A DNA stretch of 49,890 bases from Chloroflexota bacterium (GTDB lineage: Bacteria > Chloroflexota > Anaerolineae > Aggregatilineales > Phototrophicaceae): NCBI GenBank assembly GCA_026708115.1, contig JAPOVL010000030.1, positions 1 to 49,890 of the forward strand, in the 5' to 3' direction. Below are positions 33,887 through 42,900 of the stretch, piece after piece. The notes below the pieces were generated by a model, which was given only the letters and a program-made list of their open reading frames with translations, ran no database searches and was not told where the DNA came from. The number at the start of each line of letters is the position of its first letter. Position 1 is the first letter of the stretch. The position numbers and the translations under genes were made by a program.

Positions 33887-33936
33887 GCTATGCCAAATGC
33901 AGTCTTGGCTAGGCGATAGCAAATGCAAGGCCAAGC
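33884..33936. repeat. Tandem imperfect repeat of 26-27 bases
   Basis: Two adjacent units (33884-33909 and 33910-33936) both start TAGGC and contain GCAAATGCA or GCCAAATGCA. The first unit includes the stop codon of the PhyH gene. Nothing else is recognised in the 130-base gap before the binding-protein gene apart from its AAGGAG site at 34005-34010. Confidence 0.4.
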
Positions 33937-34016
33937 TAGAAAGGAGAGGGAACTATCTGAAATTGGTTCTGTGACTAGTCGACCGTTATGAAATACGATC
34001 AATAAAGGAGAATGAA

Positions 34017-35693
34017 ATGTTTTATGCGAGACGAGTTGCGGTTTTGGTTTTGGTGTTGGCCGCCCTGCTGGGCACAGCCTTGGCCCAAGACGAGGAATTG
34101 GTATTTGGCGATCTGCCGCGCAGCGAGACTTTCATTGTCGCTTCCCAGGCGCCGCACAATGATGTCTGGGACAGCTTCAACTACTATCAAGCGCCGACCT
34201 ATAACAACGCCACTGGCTATGCCAACGTGATCGTTGAGCCGTCCTTCATCACCAGCCATGATTTCCACGCCTGGCTGGCGCAATCCTGGGAATACAACGA
34301 AGACGGCACGGAAATGACGCTGGTCATCACTGAGGGCGCCAATTGGAACGATGGCATGCCTCTGACGATGGACGACTGGCTGTTCACCCTGCAATACAAT
34401 CAGGAAAACGCCGATAAAGGCATTAACTGGTCGTCATTCTTGAGGGACGTGACCTGGAGCGCCGAGGGCAACGAGATTGTTTTTTCCTTGCCAAAGCCCA
34501 ACTGGCGCTTCCACTACAACTTCACCGGCATCGGCACATTCACCCCCGTGCCCAAGCATATCTGGGAAGGCCAGGACCCGACCACCTTCAAGAACCCGAA
34601 TGCGGTCCATTCCGGTCCCTATCGTTTGGTTAGCAGCAACGCCGACACGCGCACGACGATCTGGGAGCGGCGCGATGACTATTGGGATCCGGATCGGATG
34701 CCGGCGCCGAAGTATATGGTCTGGCTGAAGCGGCCAGAAGCCGATGTGGCGGTCTTCGAATGGGAAGAGGGCAACTTTGATTTGGGGCGGATGCCGAACA
34801 GCGTCATGATCAGGATGATGAGCGCGAATCCGCATATCAAGCCGCTGGTGCACCAGGATCCCTGCCCGCGGGGCCTGATATTCAATACCACGGTTCCGCC
34901 GCTGGATGACAAGCTGTTCCGGCGCGCGCTGGGCCTGCTGTTGAATCGGCAGGCGGTGGCCAACCTGGCCAACGTGCCCGGCTATGTGACGCCTGTGCTG
35001 TGGCCAAACCTGGGCAGCCCCGACGAGCGCTACTATGACGCGGCGGCGGCTGAGGAATTCCAGGTGACGACCTTTGATCCGGAAGCGGCGGCGGCGCTGC
35101 TGGACGAAGCCGGTTATCCGCTGGTTGACGGCAAACGCGTCGATAAGGATGGGGAGCCGATTTCGCTTGATGCCTTGTACATCGACATCGGCAACCCGGG
35201 CTGGACGGTCTGGGCCTGGCTGCTTTCCGAGCAAGCGCAGTTGGTGGGCGTCGAGATCAACCCGCGTCTGCTGGATATTCCGACCTTCTTGACGCAGGGA
35301 CCAAACGGCGAGTTCGACATCATCTTCCGCTGGTTCTGTGGCAACTTGCCCGGTGATCCTATTGCCTTGTTTGAGGGCTTGCATTCCGACTATGCGCTGC
35401 CGATCGGCGAACGCACGGGCGGCGTCCCGGGCCGATACAGCAACGCCGACATGGACGCGATCATCGAGCAGTTGAGAACCGCCAACCCGGCCTCGGAGGA
35501 AGCGCAGGCGCTATTCCAGCAGGCTTATCGACTCTGGGCGGAGGAAGCGCCTTACGTGACCCTGTACGGCGAGAATGAAGGTGTGGTCTTCAACACGGAA
35601 TACTGGACGGGCTTGGCAGTGGGCCAGGCCTGGGTGCACTGGACGCCGGCGGCGCGCCAGATCATCGACTTCCTGGAACCGGCCAATAGCTAG
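34017..35693 (+). CDS. Family 5 extracellular solute-binding protein (Opp/Dpp type, likely oligosaccharide)
   Basis: A 558-residue binding protein of the OppA/DppA class. The signal peptide is MFYARRVAVLVLVLAALLGTALA-QDEE (cleavage near 23) with no lipobox. The mature protein has LTMDDWLFTLQYNQENA (about 115-131), the family segment IFNTTVPPLDDKLFRRALGLLLNR (about 290-313), and a C-terminal IIEQLRTANPASEEAQALFQQAYRLWAEEAPYVTLY. AAGGAG precedes the ATG. Relatives of this class next to glycosidases import beta-manno- or xylo-oligosaccharides rather than peptides (for example in Thermotoga). The GH2 beta-mannosidase at the end of this operon makes that likely here. A terminator-like hairpin follows. 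Confidence 0.88.
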   Translation: MFYARRVAVLVLVLAALLGTALAQDEELVFGDLPRSETFIVASQAPHNDVWDSFNYYQAPTYNNATGYANVIVEPSFITSHDFHAWLAQSWEYNEDGTEMTLVITEGANWNDGMPLTMDDWLFTLQYNQENADKGINWSSFLRDVTWSAEGNEIVFSLPKPNWRFHYNFTGIGTFTPVPKHIWEGQDPTTFKNPNAVHSGPYRLVSSNADTRTTIWERRDDYWDPDRMPAPKYMVWLKRPEADVAVFEWEEGNFDLGRMPNSVMIRMMSANPHIKPLVHQDPCPRGLIFNTTVPPLDDKLFRRALGLLLNRQAVANLANVPGYVTPVLWPNLGSPDERYYDAAAAEEFQVTTFDPEAAAALLDEAGYPLVDGKRVDKDGEPISLDALYIDIGNPGWTVWAWLLSEQAQLVGVEINPRLLDIPTFLTQGPNGEFDIIFRWFCGNLPGDPIALFEGLHSDYALPIGERTGGVPGRYSNADMDAIIEQLRTANPASEEAQALFQQAYRLWAEEAPYVTLYGENEGVVFNTEYWTGLAVGQAWVHWTPAARQIIDFLEPANS

Positions 35694-35703
35694 TTAAGCG
35701 CTT

Positions 35704-35749
35704 GCAGGTTCGCCGTTTTCGTTTGAGGGCGGCGAACCTGCTCTTTTTC
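35704..35749 (+). terminator. Terminator-like stem-loop after the Opp-type binding-protein gene
   Basis: GCAGGTTCGCCG (35704-35715) pairs perfectly with CGGCGAACCTGC (35730-35741) and is followed by TCTTTTTC. It has the look of a partial terminator that lets some read-through into the permease genes at 36064. Confidence 0.8.
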
Positions 35750-35783
35750 ATCACTTGCCAGGTGTATGCAGTGACAACACAGA

Positions 35784-35897
35784 AGTAAGTGCAAGTAAGT
35801 CATGAGAAAATGCGACATGCGCGATCAACCCCTCACCCCCCAGCCCCCTCTCCCACAAGGGGTGCGCGTAGACACTGCACTACGAGAGGGGGAGCGC
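35784..35897 (-). repeat. Composite C-rich/G-rich repeat with TTACTTGC tail, inverted copy
   Basis: 35827-35897 is an inverted copy of the repeat at 2453-2530 and 6321-6365, interrupted by GTGCGCGTAGACACTGCAC (35862-35880). Beside it, 35784-35804 is the reverse complement of 2626-2646 in 20 of 21 positions (ACTTACTTGCACTTACT core). The order of the two parts is the same at both places once strand is taken into account. The rest of the 370-base spacer (35898-36063) holds nothing recognised. Confidence 0.5.
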
Positions 35898-36063
35898 TTT
35901 TGCCTGGATTTGGATTACATTCATAATTCTCACAATAAATGCAATTGTTTCGCATTAGTTTATTGGTACTACTGAGGGCGCAGAGAAAAACTGACAGAGA
36001 AATATATTTTGCGGGCGGCACCCGACAGCGCGGAGCTTTTTTAATGACTAATTTGGATTTACT

Positions 36064-37143
36064 GTGACTGCGAAAATTGAGGCGCGGGCGGGGGAATCCG
36101 CGGCTGAAGGGCGGGACGCTGGCAGGCGCGAGGTCTTGCAGTACGCCCTGCGGCGCTTCGGCGTTTATCTCTTCACGCTGTGGGCGGCGATCACCGTGGC
36201 GTTTTTCGTCTTTCGCCTGGTGCCGGGCGACCCGATGAATATCCTGCTGGGCAATTTGACGCGAGCGGAGGGGCGCCAGCGGGACAAGGCGGCGGAAGAA
36301 GCCCTGATCGCGCACTATCGAGAAATCTTCGGGATGGATGATCCCTTGCCGCTGCAATACGTCAATTATCTGCGCAAGGCGGTGCTGGGCGGGCTGGACC
36401 TGGGCCCGTCTTTCGTGGAATACCCGGCGCAGACAAAGGACCTGGTCTTCCGGCGCATGCCCTGGACGATCGGCATTTTCACGACATCAGTGCTGCTGGC
36501 CTGGCTGGTTGGCACGGTTTTGGGCGCGCTGATCGGCTGGCTGCAGCGCAGCCGCTTGTCGCAGCTGGCGGTGGTGATATCGACGCTGCTGCAGATCACG
36601 CCGGTTTATCTGGTGGCGCTGGGCCTGATCATTTACGTGGGCTACACCTGGCGCATCCTGCCCGCCGGCGGTCCTTATGCCCGGCATTTGCAGCCGGAAT
36701 GGACATGGGAGTTCATCAGCAGCCTGCTGACACATGCGATTTTGCCCATGCTGTCGAATATGATCGTGATTGGGGCCGGTTTCACGCTGGGGATGCGGGC
36801 CCTGATGATCAGCGTATTGGGCGAGGATTATTTAACGTTTGCGCGGGCGAAGGGCTTGTCCCCGTTCACGGTGCTGAAGGATTACGCCTTCCGCAACGCG
36901 CTGATACCGCAGGTGACGGCGCTAGCCATCATCGTGGGCGCGACGCTGAACGGCACTTTCATCATTGAAGTACTTTTCCAATTGCCCGGTCTGGGCACAT
37001 TATTTGTCCAGGCGATGGGGCTGCGCGATTTCAATACCATGCAGGCGGTCGTGCTCTTTTCCATCTTCGCTGTCCTGACGCTGACCTTGATCGTCGATCT
37101 GGCGCTGCCACTGCTGGATCCGCGCATCCGGAGGACGGCATGA
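36064..37143 (+). CDS. Opp/Dpp-type ABC transporter permease (DppB)
   Basis: A 359-residue permease with six membrane helices. The family's first-helix region RRFGVYLFTLWAAITVAFFVFRLVPGDPMN (about 30-60) and the EAA-like loop EDYLTFARAKGLSPFTVLKDYAFRNALIP (about 255-283) are clear. It starts with GTG at 36064 behind a weak ribosome-binding site (GGA). It ends in an ATGA overlap with the next permease gene, so the two are translated together. It is the first membrane component of the manno-oligosaccharide-type importer. Confidence 0.88.
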   Translation: MTAKIEARAGESAAEGRDAGRREVLQYALRRFGVYLFTLWAAITVAFFVFRLVPGDPMNILLGNLTRAEGRQRDKAAEEALIAHYREIFGMDDPLPLQYVNYLRKAVLGGLDLGPSFVEYPAQTKDLVFRRMPWTIGIFTTSVLLAWLVGTVLGALIGWLQRSRLSQLAVVISTLLQITPVYLVALGLIIYVGYTWRILPAGGPYARHLQPEWTWEFISSLLTHAILPMLSNMIVIGAGFTLGMRALMISVLGEDYLTFARAKGLSPFTVLKDYAFRNALIPQVTALAIIVGATLNGTFIIEVLFQLPGLGTLFVQAMGLRDFNTMQAVVLFSIFAVLTLTLIVDLALPLLDPRIRRTA

Positions 37144-37988
37144 GGAACCCCAGCATCGTCATCGGGCTGATCATGCTGGCTGTGATGGTCGCAGTCGCGC
37201 TGGCCGGCCCGGCGTTCCTCGAGTCGACGCTTTTCGCCGGCGAACGGCCGGGGATGCGGGGCAGCTACCGCCCTTATCAACTGGATTCCGCAGAACATCC
37301 CATTGGCACGGACGGCGATGGCCGCGACGGGCTGATGGTTTTCATTTCCAGCATTTGGCCGTCGCTGCAAATCGGCGTGATCGCGGGCGCGACCTCCACG
37401 GGACTGGGCGTCGTGATCGGCTTTCTGGCCGGCTATGCGCGGGGGCGGCTGGATACGCTGTCGCGCATCTTGATCGACATGGTGCTGGTGATCCCCACGC
37501 TGCCGCTGCTGCTGATGCTGGCGGCTTATATTGAGCGTTGGGACTTGTACAAGCTGTCGCTGATACTGGGCTTGTTCGGCTGGTCCTTTGTGGCGCGGGT
37601 GATCCGGCCGCAGGTGCAGAGCTTGCGCGAACGCAGTTATGTGGATTTGGCGGTGCTTTCGGGCGAGAACGCGCTGGAGATCATTTTTCTGGAGTTGCTG
37701 CCGCCGTTGCTGCCTTATATCGGTTATGTGTTTTCCTTGAGCATCGTGGGCTCGATGCTGGCGGAAGCCGGCTTGCAGATCATCGGCCTGGGGGCGGGGG
37801 GCTTGCCCACGCTTGGTTTCATGATCGCCAAGGGCTTCCGCGAGAGTGTGATCGCTGTCGGTCTTATTGGCCAGATGGCGCTGCCGGCCGGGGCGCTGAT
37901 ATACGTTTTTCTGGCGCTGAATCTGATCAACACCGGCTTGGACGAGGTCTTCAACCCGCGCCTGAAAACCACGGTAGAGGGGAAGTGA
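37140..37988 (+). CDS. Opp/Dpp-type ABC transporter permease (DppC)
   Basis: A 282-residue permease. The first helix is followed by a short extracytoplasmic loop with HPIGTDGDGRDGLMVFI (about 52-68), as in DppC and OppC. The EAA-like loop LRERSYVDLAVLSGENALEIIFLELLP (about 162-188) contacts the ATPases. It overlaps the preceding gene by four bases (ATGA) and is followed after 4 bases by the first ATPase gene. Confidence 0.88.
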   Translation: MRNPSIVIGLIMLAVMVAVALAGPAFLESTLFAGERPGMRGSYRPYQLDSAEHPIGTDGDGRDGLMVFISSIWPSLQIGVIAGATSTGLGVVIGFLAGYARGRLDTLSRILIDMVLVIPTLPLLLMLAAYIERWDLYKLSLILGLFGWSFVARVIRPQVQSLRERSYVDLAVLSGENALEIIFLELLPPLLPYIGYVFSLSIVGSMLAEAGLQIIGLGAGGLPTLGFMIAKGFRESVIAVGLIGQMALPAGALIYVFLALNLINTGLDEVFNPRLKTTVEGK

Positions 37989-37992
37989 GGCC

Positions 37993-38976
37993 ATGCCGGC
38001 GCTGCTGGAGATTCGCGGTTTGTCGGCCGGGCTGCAAGGGCGGCGGTCGATCACGCAGGTGGTCAGCCATGTTGATCTTGATGTGCAGCGCGGCGAAATC
38101 CTGGGCGTGGTCGGCGAATCCGGTTGCGGGAAAAGCACGCTGGCGACCGCCATCATGCGCCTGCTGGTGCCGCCGCAAGTATTGCAATCCGGATCCATGA
38201 CCCTGCGGCTGAAGGATGGGAAGAGCTACGAATTGCTGGATCTGCCGGAAGCCGACTTGCGCCAATTGCGTTGGCGGCACCTGTCTTACATTCCGCAGGG
38301 CTCGATGAATTCGCTGAATCCGGTTTTGCGGATAGAGCGGCAAATGACAGACATATTGATTCAACACGGCTTGACCAGAGAGGAAGCCTTAAAACGTTCC
38401 ATCGCGGCGCTGGAATTGGTCAACCTGGAACCCAGGCTGCTGGACAGTTATCCGCACGAATTGAGCGGGGGGATGCGCCAGCGGGTTATCATCGCGGCTG
38501 CGGTGAGCATGCGCCCGGCTTTGATCGTGGCGGACGAATTGACGACGGCGCTGGACGTGGTCACGCAGCGGCAGATCCTGCAGGAATTGGCTGGGATCCG
38601 AGACGAATTGGGGGCGACCATCCTGATCATCACGCACGATATGGGCGTGGTGGCGCAGATCGCCGATCGCGTGGCCGTCATGTACGCCGGCAAGGTGGCA
38701 GAACTGGGCACGGTGAATGGCATCTTCGAGTCGCCGCTGCATCCCTATTCGCAAGGGCTGATCGGGTCGATACCGCGGGAGGGCGGCCAGCGCGTGGAAG
38801 GCTTGCCGGGCGAAGCGCCCAGCCCCTGGAATTATCCCGCCGGCTGCCGTTTTCATAGCCGCTGCCCGCATGTTATCGACCGCTGCCGAGCGGAAGCGCC
38901 GGCGCTCTTGCCGCAAGGCGAGGGACGCTGGGCGGCTTGTCATCTATATGAACCCGAGGTCCTGTCCAATGCGTGA
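37993..38976 (+). CDS. Opp/Dpp-type ABC transporter ATPase (DppD)
   Basis: A 327-residue ATPase: Walker A GESGCGKST (about 41-49), signature LSGGMRQR (about 156-163) and Walker B LIVADELTTALD (about 176-187). The C-terminal oligopeptide/dipeptide-transporter extension carries CRFHSRCPHVIDRCRAE (about 289-305), whose three cysteines match the iron-sulfur-type cysteine cluster of Dpp/Opp ATPases. It overlaps the next ATPase gene by eight bases. The NBD pair powers import of the ligand of the 34017-35693 protein. Confidence 0.92.
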   Translation: MPALLEIRGLSAGLQGRRSITQVVSHVDLDVQRGEILGVVGESGCGKSTLATAIMRLLVPPQVLQSGSMTLRLKDGKSYELLDLPEADLRQLRWRHLSYIPQGSMNSLNPVLRIERQMTDILIQHGLTREEALKRSIAALELVNLEPRLLDSYPHELSGGMRQRVIIAAAVSMRPALIVADELTTALDVVTQRQILQELAGIRDELGATILIITHDMGVVAQIADRVAVMYAGKVAELGTVNGIFESPLHPYSQGLIGSIPREGGQRVEGLPGEAPSPWNYPAGCRFHSRCPHVIDRCRAEAPALLPQGEGRWAACHLYEPEVLSNA

Positions 38977-39949
38977 CTTGCTGGCCGTGGAGAATTTGCA
39001 GCAAGTATTCGGCGGGCGGACGCGGACTTACGCGGTGGACGGCGTGAACTTTCGCATACCGGAGGAACCGACGATCGTGAGCCTGGTTGGCGAGAGCGGC
39101 AGCGGCAAGTCGACCATCGCCCGCATCATATTGGGGCTATTGCGGCCGACGGCGGGCCGCGTGCTTTATGAAGGAACTGATATCTTCACACGAGACCGCA
39201 AATGGCGCCGCAAATTCCGCAGCGAAGTGCAGGCGGTCTTTCAAGACCCTTACAGCGTCTATAACCCGGTTTATAAAGCGGAGCGCGTTTTGAAGCTGGT
39301 GATCCGCAAATTTGGCCTGGCCAAAAGCAAAGCCGAAGCGCAGGCGCTGATGGAAGAGGGGCTGCGCGCGGTGGACTTGCGGCCCGAAGAAGTGCTGGGC
39401 AGGCATCCGCATCAACTGAGCGGGGGGCAGCGGCAACGATTGATGCTGGCGCGGGTCTATCTGATGCGGCCGCGCCTGATCATCGCCGACGAGCCGGTTT
39501 CGATGATCGACGCCGGCATGCGGGCCTCGTTCTTGAACATTTTGCTGGACTTCCGGGAGAATCATGGCATCTCGACCCTGTTCATCACCCATGATCTGTC
39601 GACGGCCATGTACCTGGGGGGCGAAATCATCGTGCTCTATCAAGGCCGGATAATGGAGCGGGGCCGGACGCGGGGCGTCATGCAGGACCCGCAGCACCCA
39701 TACGCGCAGTTGCTCATCAGCTCGATCCCGAGGCCGGATCCGCGCAGGCGCTGGGAAGAAGATCTGTCGGCCGGTCCCTTGGCCGAGATCGGGGCGGGCA
39801 TATCGGCGGGGCGCGACCGCTGCCTGTTTGCCGAGCGCTGCCCGGCGGTCATGGACAGGTGTTGGGGGGCGCGCCCGCATTTGCAAGCTGTTGATGTCGA
39901 GAAGGCATCGGAGGCGTCGCGAGATGTTGCCTGCTATCTCTATTCCTGA
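38969..39949 (+). CDS. Opp/Dpp-type ABC transporter ATPase (DppF)
   Basis: A 326-residue ATPase that heterodimerises with the preceding one. It has Walker A GESGSGKST (about 36-44), signature LSGGQRQR (about 154-161), Walker B LIIADEPVSMID (about 174-185) and a C-terminal Cys-rich segment (CLFAERCPAVMDRC). The start at 38969 has GAGGT about eight bases upstream; the frame stays open to 38870 but that part lies in the previous gene. It is followed by the GH2 gene after 46 bases, a gap with a small hairpin (GTTGC-ATA-GCAAC at 39953-39965). Confidence 0.92.
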   Translation: MRDLLAVENLQQVFGGRTRTYAVDGVNFRIPEEPTIVSLVGESGSGKSTIARIILGLLRPTAGRVLYEGTDIFTRDRKWRRKFRSEVQAVFQDPYSVYNPVYKAERVLKLVIRKFGLAKSKAEAQALMEEGLRAVDLRPEEVLGRHPHQLSGGQRQRLMLARVYLMRPRLIIADEPVSMIDAGMRASFLNILLDFRENHGISTLFITHDLSTAMYLGGEIIVLYQGRIMERGRTRGVMQDPQHPYAQLLISSIPRPDPRRRWEEDLSAGPLAEIGAGISAGRDRCLFAERCPAVMDRCWGARPHLQAVDVEKASEASRDVACYLYS

Positions 39950-39995
39950 CCGGTTGCATAGCAACGATGATCGAGTCCGATATTGAGGTTATCAA

Positions 39996-42900
39996 ATGGC
40001 TAAAGCGCAAGTTCAAGACAGGCTGAGTTTGAGCGGATGCGACTGGCACATCCACGAGGACGCGGCTGGCGCCGGTATTGAGGAGGGGCTGTACGAAGCG
40101 GCCGTCTCGGCGCCGGGTTGGCTCCCGGCGCGGGTGCCGGGCAATGTGCAAGCCGACCTGGAAGCGGCGCAGCAGTTGCGGCCGCTCTGGTACGGCGCCG
40201 GCGACCCGCGCCTGGCGGATGTGGCGCAGAAGGACTGGTGGTATCGCCACGATTTTACAGTGCCGGAGTCCTTCACGGGCAGACGGCTTCAGCTCGTTTT
40301 TGATGGCGTGGATTACGCTTGCCAAGTCTGGCTCAACGGCCAGTATCTGGGAAAGAACGCGGGCATGTTTCGCCGTTTCGCATTTGATGTGGGTGAGGTC
40401 ATCAACGTCGGGGGCGCCAACCGATTGGGGGTTCTGATTGAGCGCATGCCGCCGGAACTGGCGCATATCCTGGCTGCGTCGGACGGGGCGATGAGCGGCG
40501 GCGGGGAAAATTATCCGCGAGAATGGGGCGACGATTTCTTCGTCCATGGCATTAACCAGACGCGGCAGTTGCTGCAGGACCTGAAGAGCCCCACCAATTA
40601 CGGCTGGGACTGGGGCGTGAATGTCTACACGCTGGGCATCTGGCAGGATGTGCGGCTGGAGGCGAGCGGAGTTGCTCGCATCGAGTGGCTGCAAGTTTTG
40701 ACCGAACTCGACGACGATGGCGCTGCCGCCAAGATCCGGGCCAGGCTGGAGATTAACAGCCAAAATGCGGCTGACATCAGAGCCAGCGTCCGCATTGAAG
40801 GGCATGGCAATCCAGTGGCGGCGCAGCTTGATACATCGCTACAACCAGGGGACAACCTGGTCGAGGCGGAGCTTGTCCTGGAACAGCCGGCGCTGTGGTG
40901 GCCCAACGGCCAGGGCGATCAGCCGCTTTACACGCTGGAGGCGCGTCTGGAGGATGCGGATAGCGGCGACATGCTCGACCGCCGGTCGACGCGTTTCGGC
41001 GTGCGCGCTATCCGCTGGGAGCAGGTGGAGGGCGCCCCAGCCGACTTCATCAATCCCTATCAACTGGTCTTCAACGGTCGACCGATACGGATGCTGGGAT
41101 CGAACATCTTGCCGCCGGACCTGCTTTTTGGTCGCATGAACGAACGCGGGCTGCGGTTGATACGGCAGGCTCAGCAAGCCGGCATGAACACCTTGCGCGT
41201 CTGGGGCGGCGGGGCTTTCTTGACGGAAGAGATGTTCAGCCTGGCCGATGAACTGGGCATTATGCTGTCGCAGGAGTTCCCGATGTCGAGCTGCAGCCCG
41301 GAAACTGACGCCGTCTTTTTGGAAAATCTCGAGCGGACGATACGCCAGCTCGTCAAGCGCTACCGCAACCACCCATGCATCATCGAATGGACGGGCGGCA
41401 ACGAGATGTGGTGGGCGCAGGGCGATGACCACCCTGCCCTACACTTGCTGGATGGCATTGTCGCCGAGGAGGATGACCGCTTGTTCCGCGCCACGTGTCC
41501 GATCCAGGGCGCGCGCCACAGCCCCTGGCACTATGATCCCGAAACGCATTATGCCCATTACGACAACGAAGACCTGCGAGATACGGGAATACGCCGCGAA
41601 GAGAACAAGATGATGCGCTATGGAGAATTCGGCTGTCATTCGCTGGCGCATCTGGAAGTCTGGCAGAGAGAGATCCCGCCCGCCCTCCACTGGCCGGCGT
41701 ATGACGAGGACGATCCGATCCTCATTCGCAAGAATGTCGTGCAAGCGGTCTTCAGCAAAGAGCATTGGCTGCTCAAATCCATCCTGGAAGGCCTATTTGG
41801 CGAGATCGGCACACTGGAGGCGCTGGTGGAAGCGGGTCAATACCTGGGCGCGCATGGCTTGCGTTACGCGGTTGACGCCTTGCGGCGGCGGGGCAGAGGC
41901 ATCGGCGGCATCACCACCTGGGTACTGAACGAACCCTGGCCCAACGGCGGCGGACCCTATTTGGTCGATTATGACGGCCGACCACTGATGATTTACGACT
42001 TCTTGAAGGATGCCCTGGCGCCGGTCAGCTTGTCGCTGCGCTATGCCTCCAACGTGATTGACCCGGCAGTGGGATTGGATGCGGAATTATGGCTGGTCAG
42101 CGATGCGCCGGAGCCCTGCCACGACCTGCGCTGGCGCTGGCTGGCGCGCGACATTTCCGGCACTGTCCTGGCTCAAGACGCGGGGCGGGCCTCAATACAG
42201 CCCCTGGAAGCCTTGCCGTTGGGAGCGATCAAAACCGGTTCGCTTGCGCGGGGCGGGCTGCTGGTTGAACTGCAGTTGACAGGCAGGGACGGGGCCATTC
42301 TGTCGGAACGCGCGCATCTATTCGGTTCTGCAGAAGCGCCGGCTCCACTTGCTATTTTCTTGCCCAGGGTTGCCGAGGGCGATCAAGCCCTCAAGCGTAC
42401 AAACCTGCGCGCGGTCGTACTTTCGCATCAGTCGGACGGCGAGGGCGACAGCATGCAAATCGAAGTGAGCAATCTTGGGGATATGACAGCCCTTTTCTGC
42501 GAGCCGCACCCGCTGCTCGCCTACCGCACCGATATCAACATCGACGGCAATCATGCCTGCATTGCGCCCGGCGAGACGCGCTTGATGACCATCTCCGCGC
42601 CCCCCGACTCCTGGGCCGGGCTGAGCTTGTTGCAGACCGGCTGGCGGCTCTCATGCTGGAATGCTGATGACGCGCTCATCCCGCCCAGCGACGATGTCTT
42701 GTTCTCGATTGGCCGGCGGGATGCGACGACCTGCGGTTACCCGGGATACGACGATCTGTCCCCTATCGACGACATGCCAGAAATAGTTCTCGAAGGCAAT
42801 CGTCCTGATCCGGCGGGATTGCCCCTGCTGATGACAAGCGCCCGGGGCCTCCGCTTCGGATTCAATGTCGTGCGAGGCTGGGACCGGCCCGCGCGCTTGC

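Noticed and set aside
36882..38198. A 438-codon minus-strand frame opposite the permease and ATPase genes of the Opp-type operon
   Set aside because: Opposite three family-typical genes with overlapping stops and starts; His/Gln/Arg-rich shadow.
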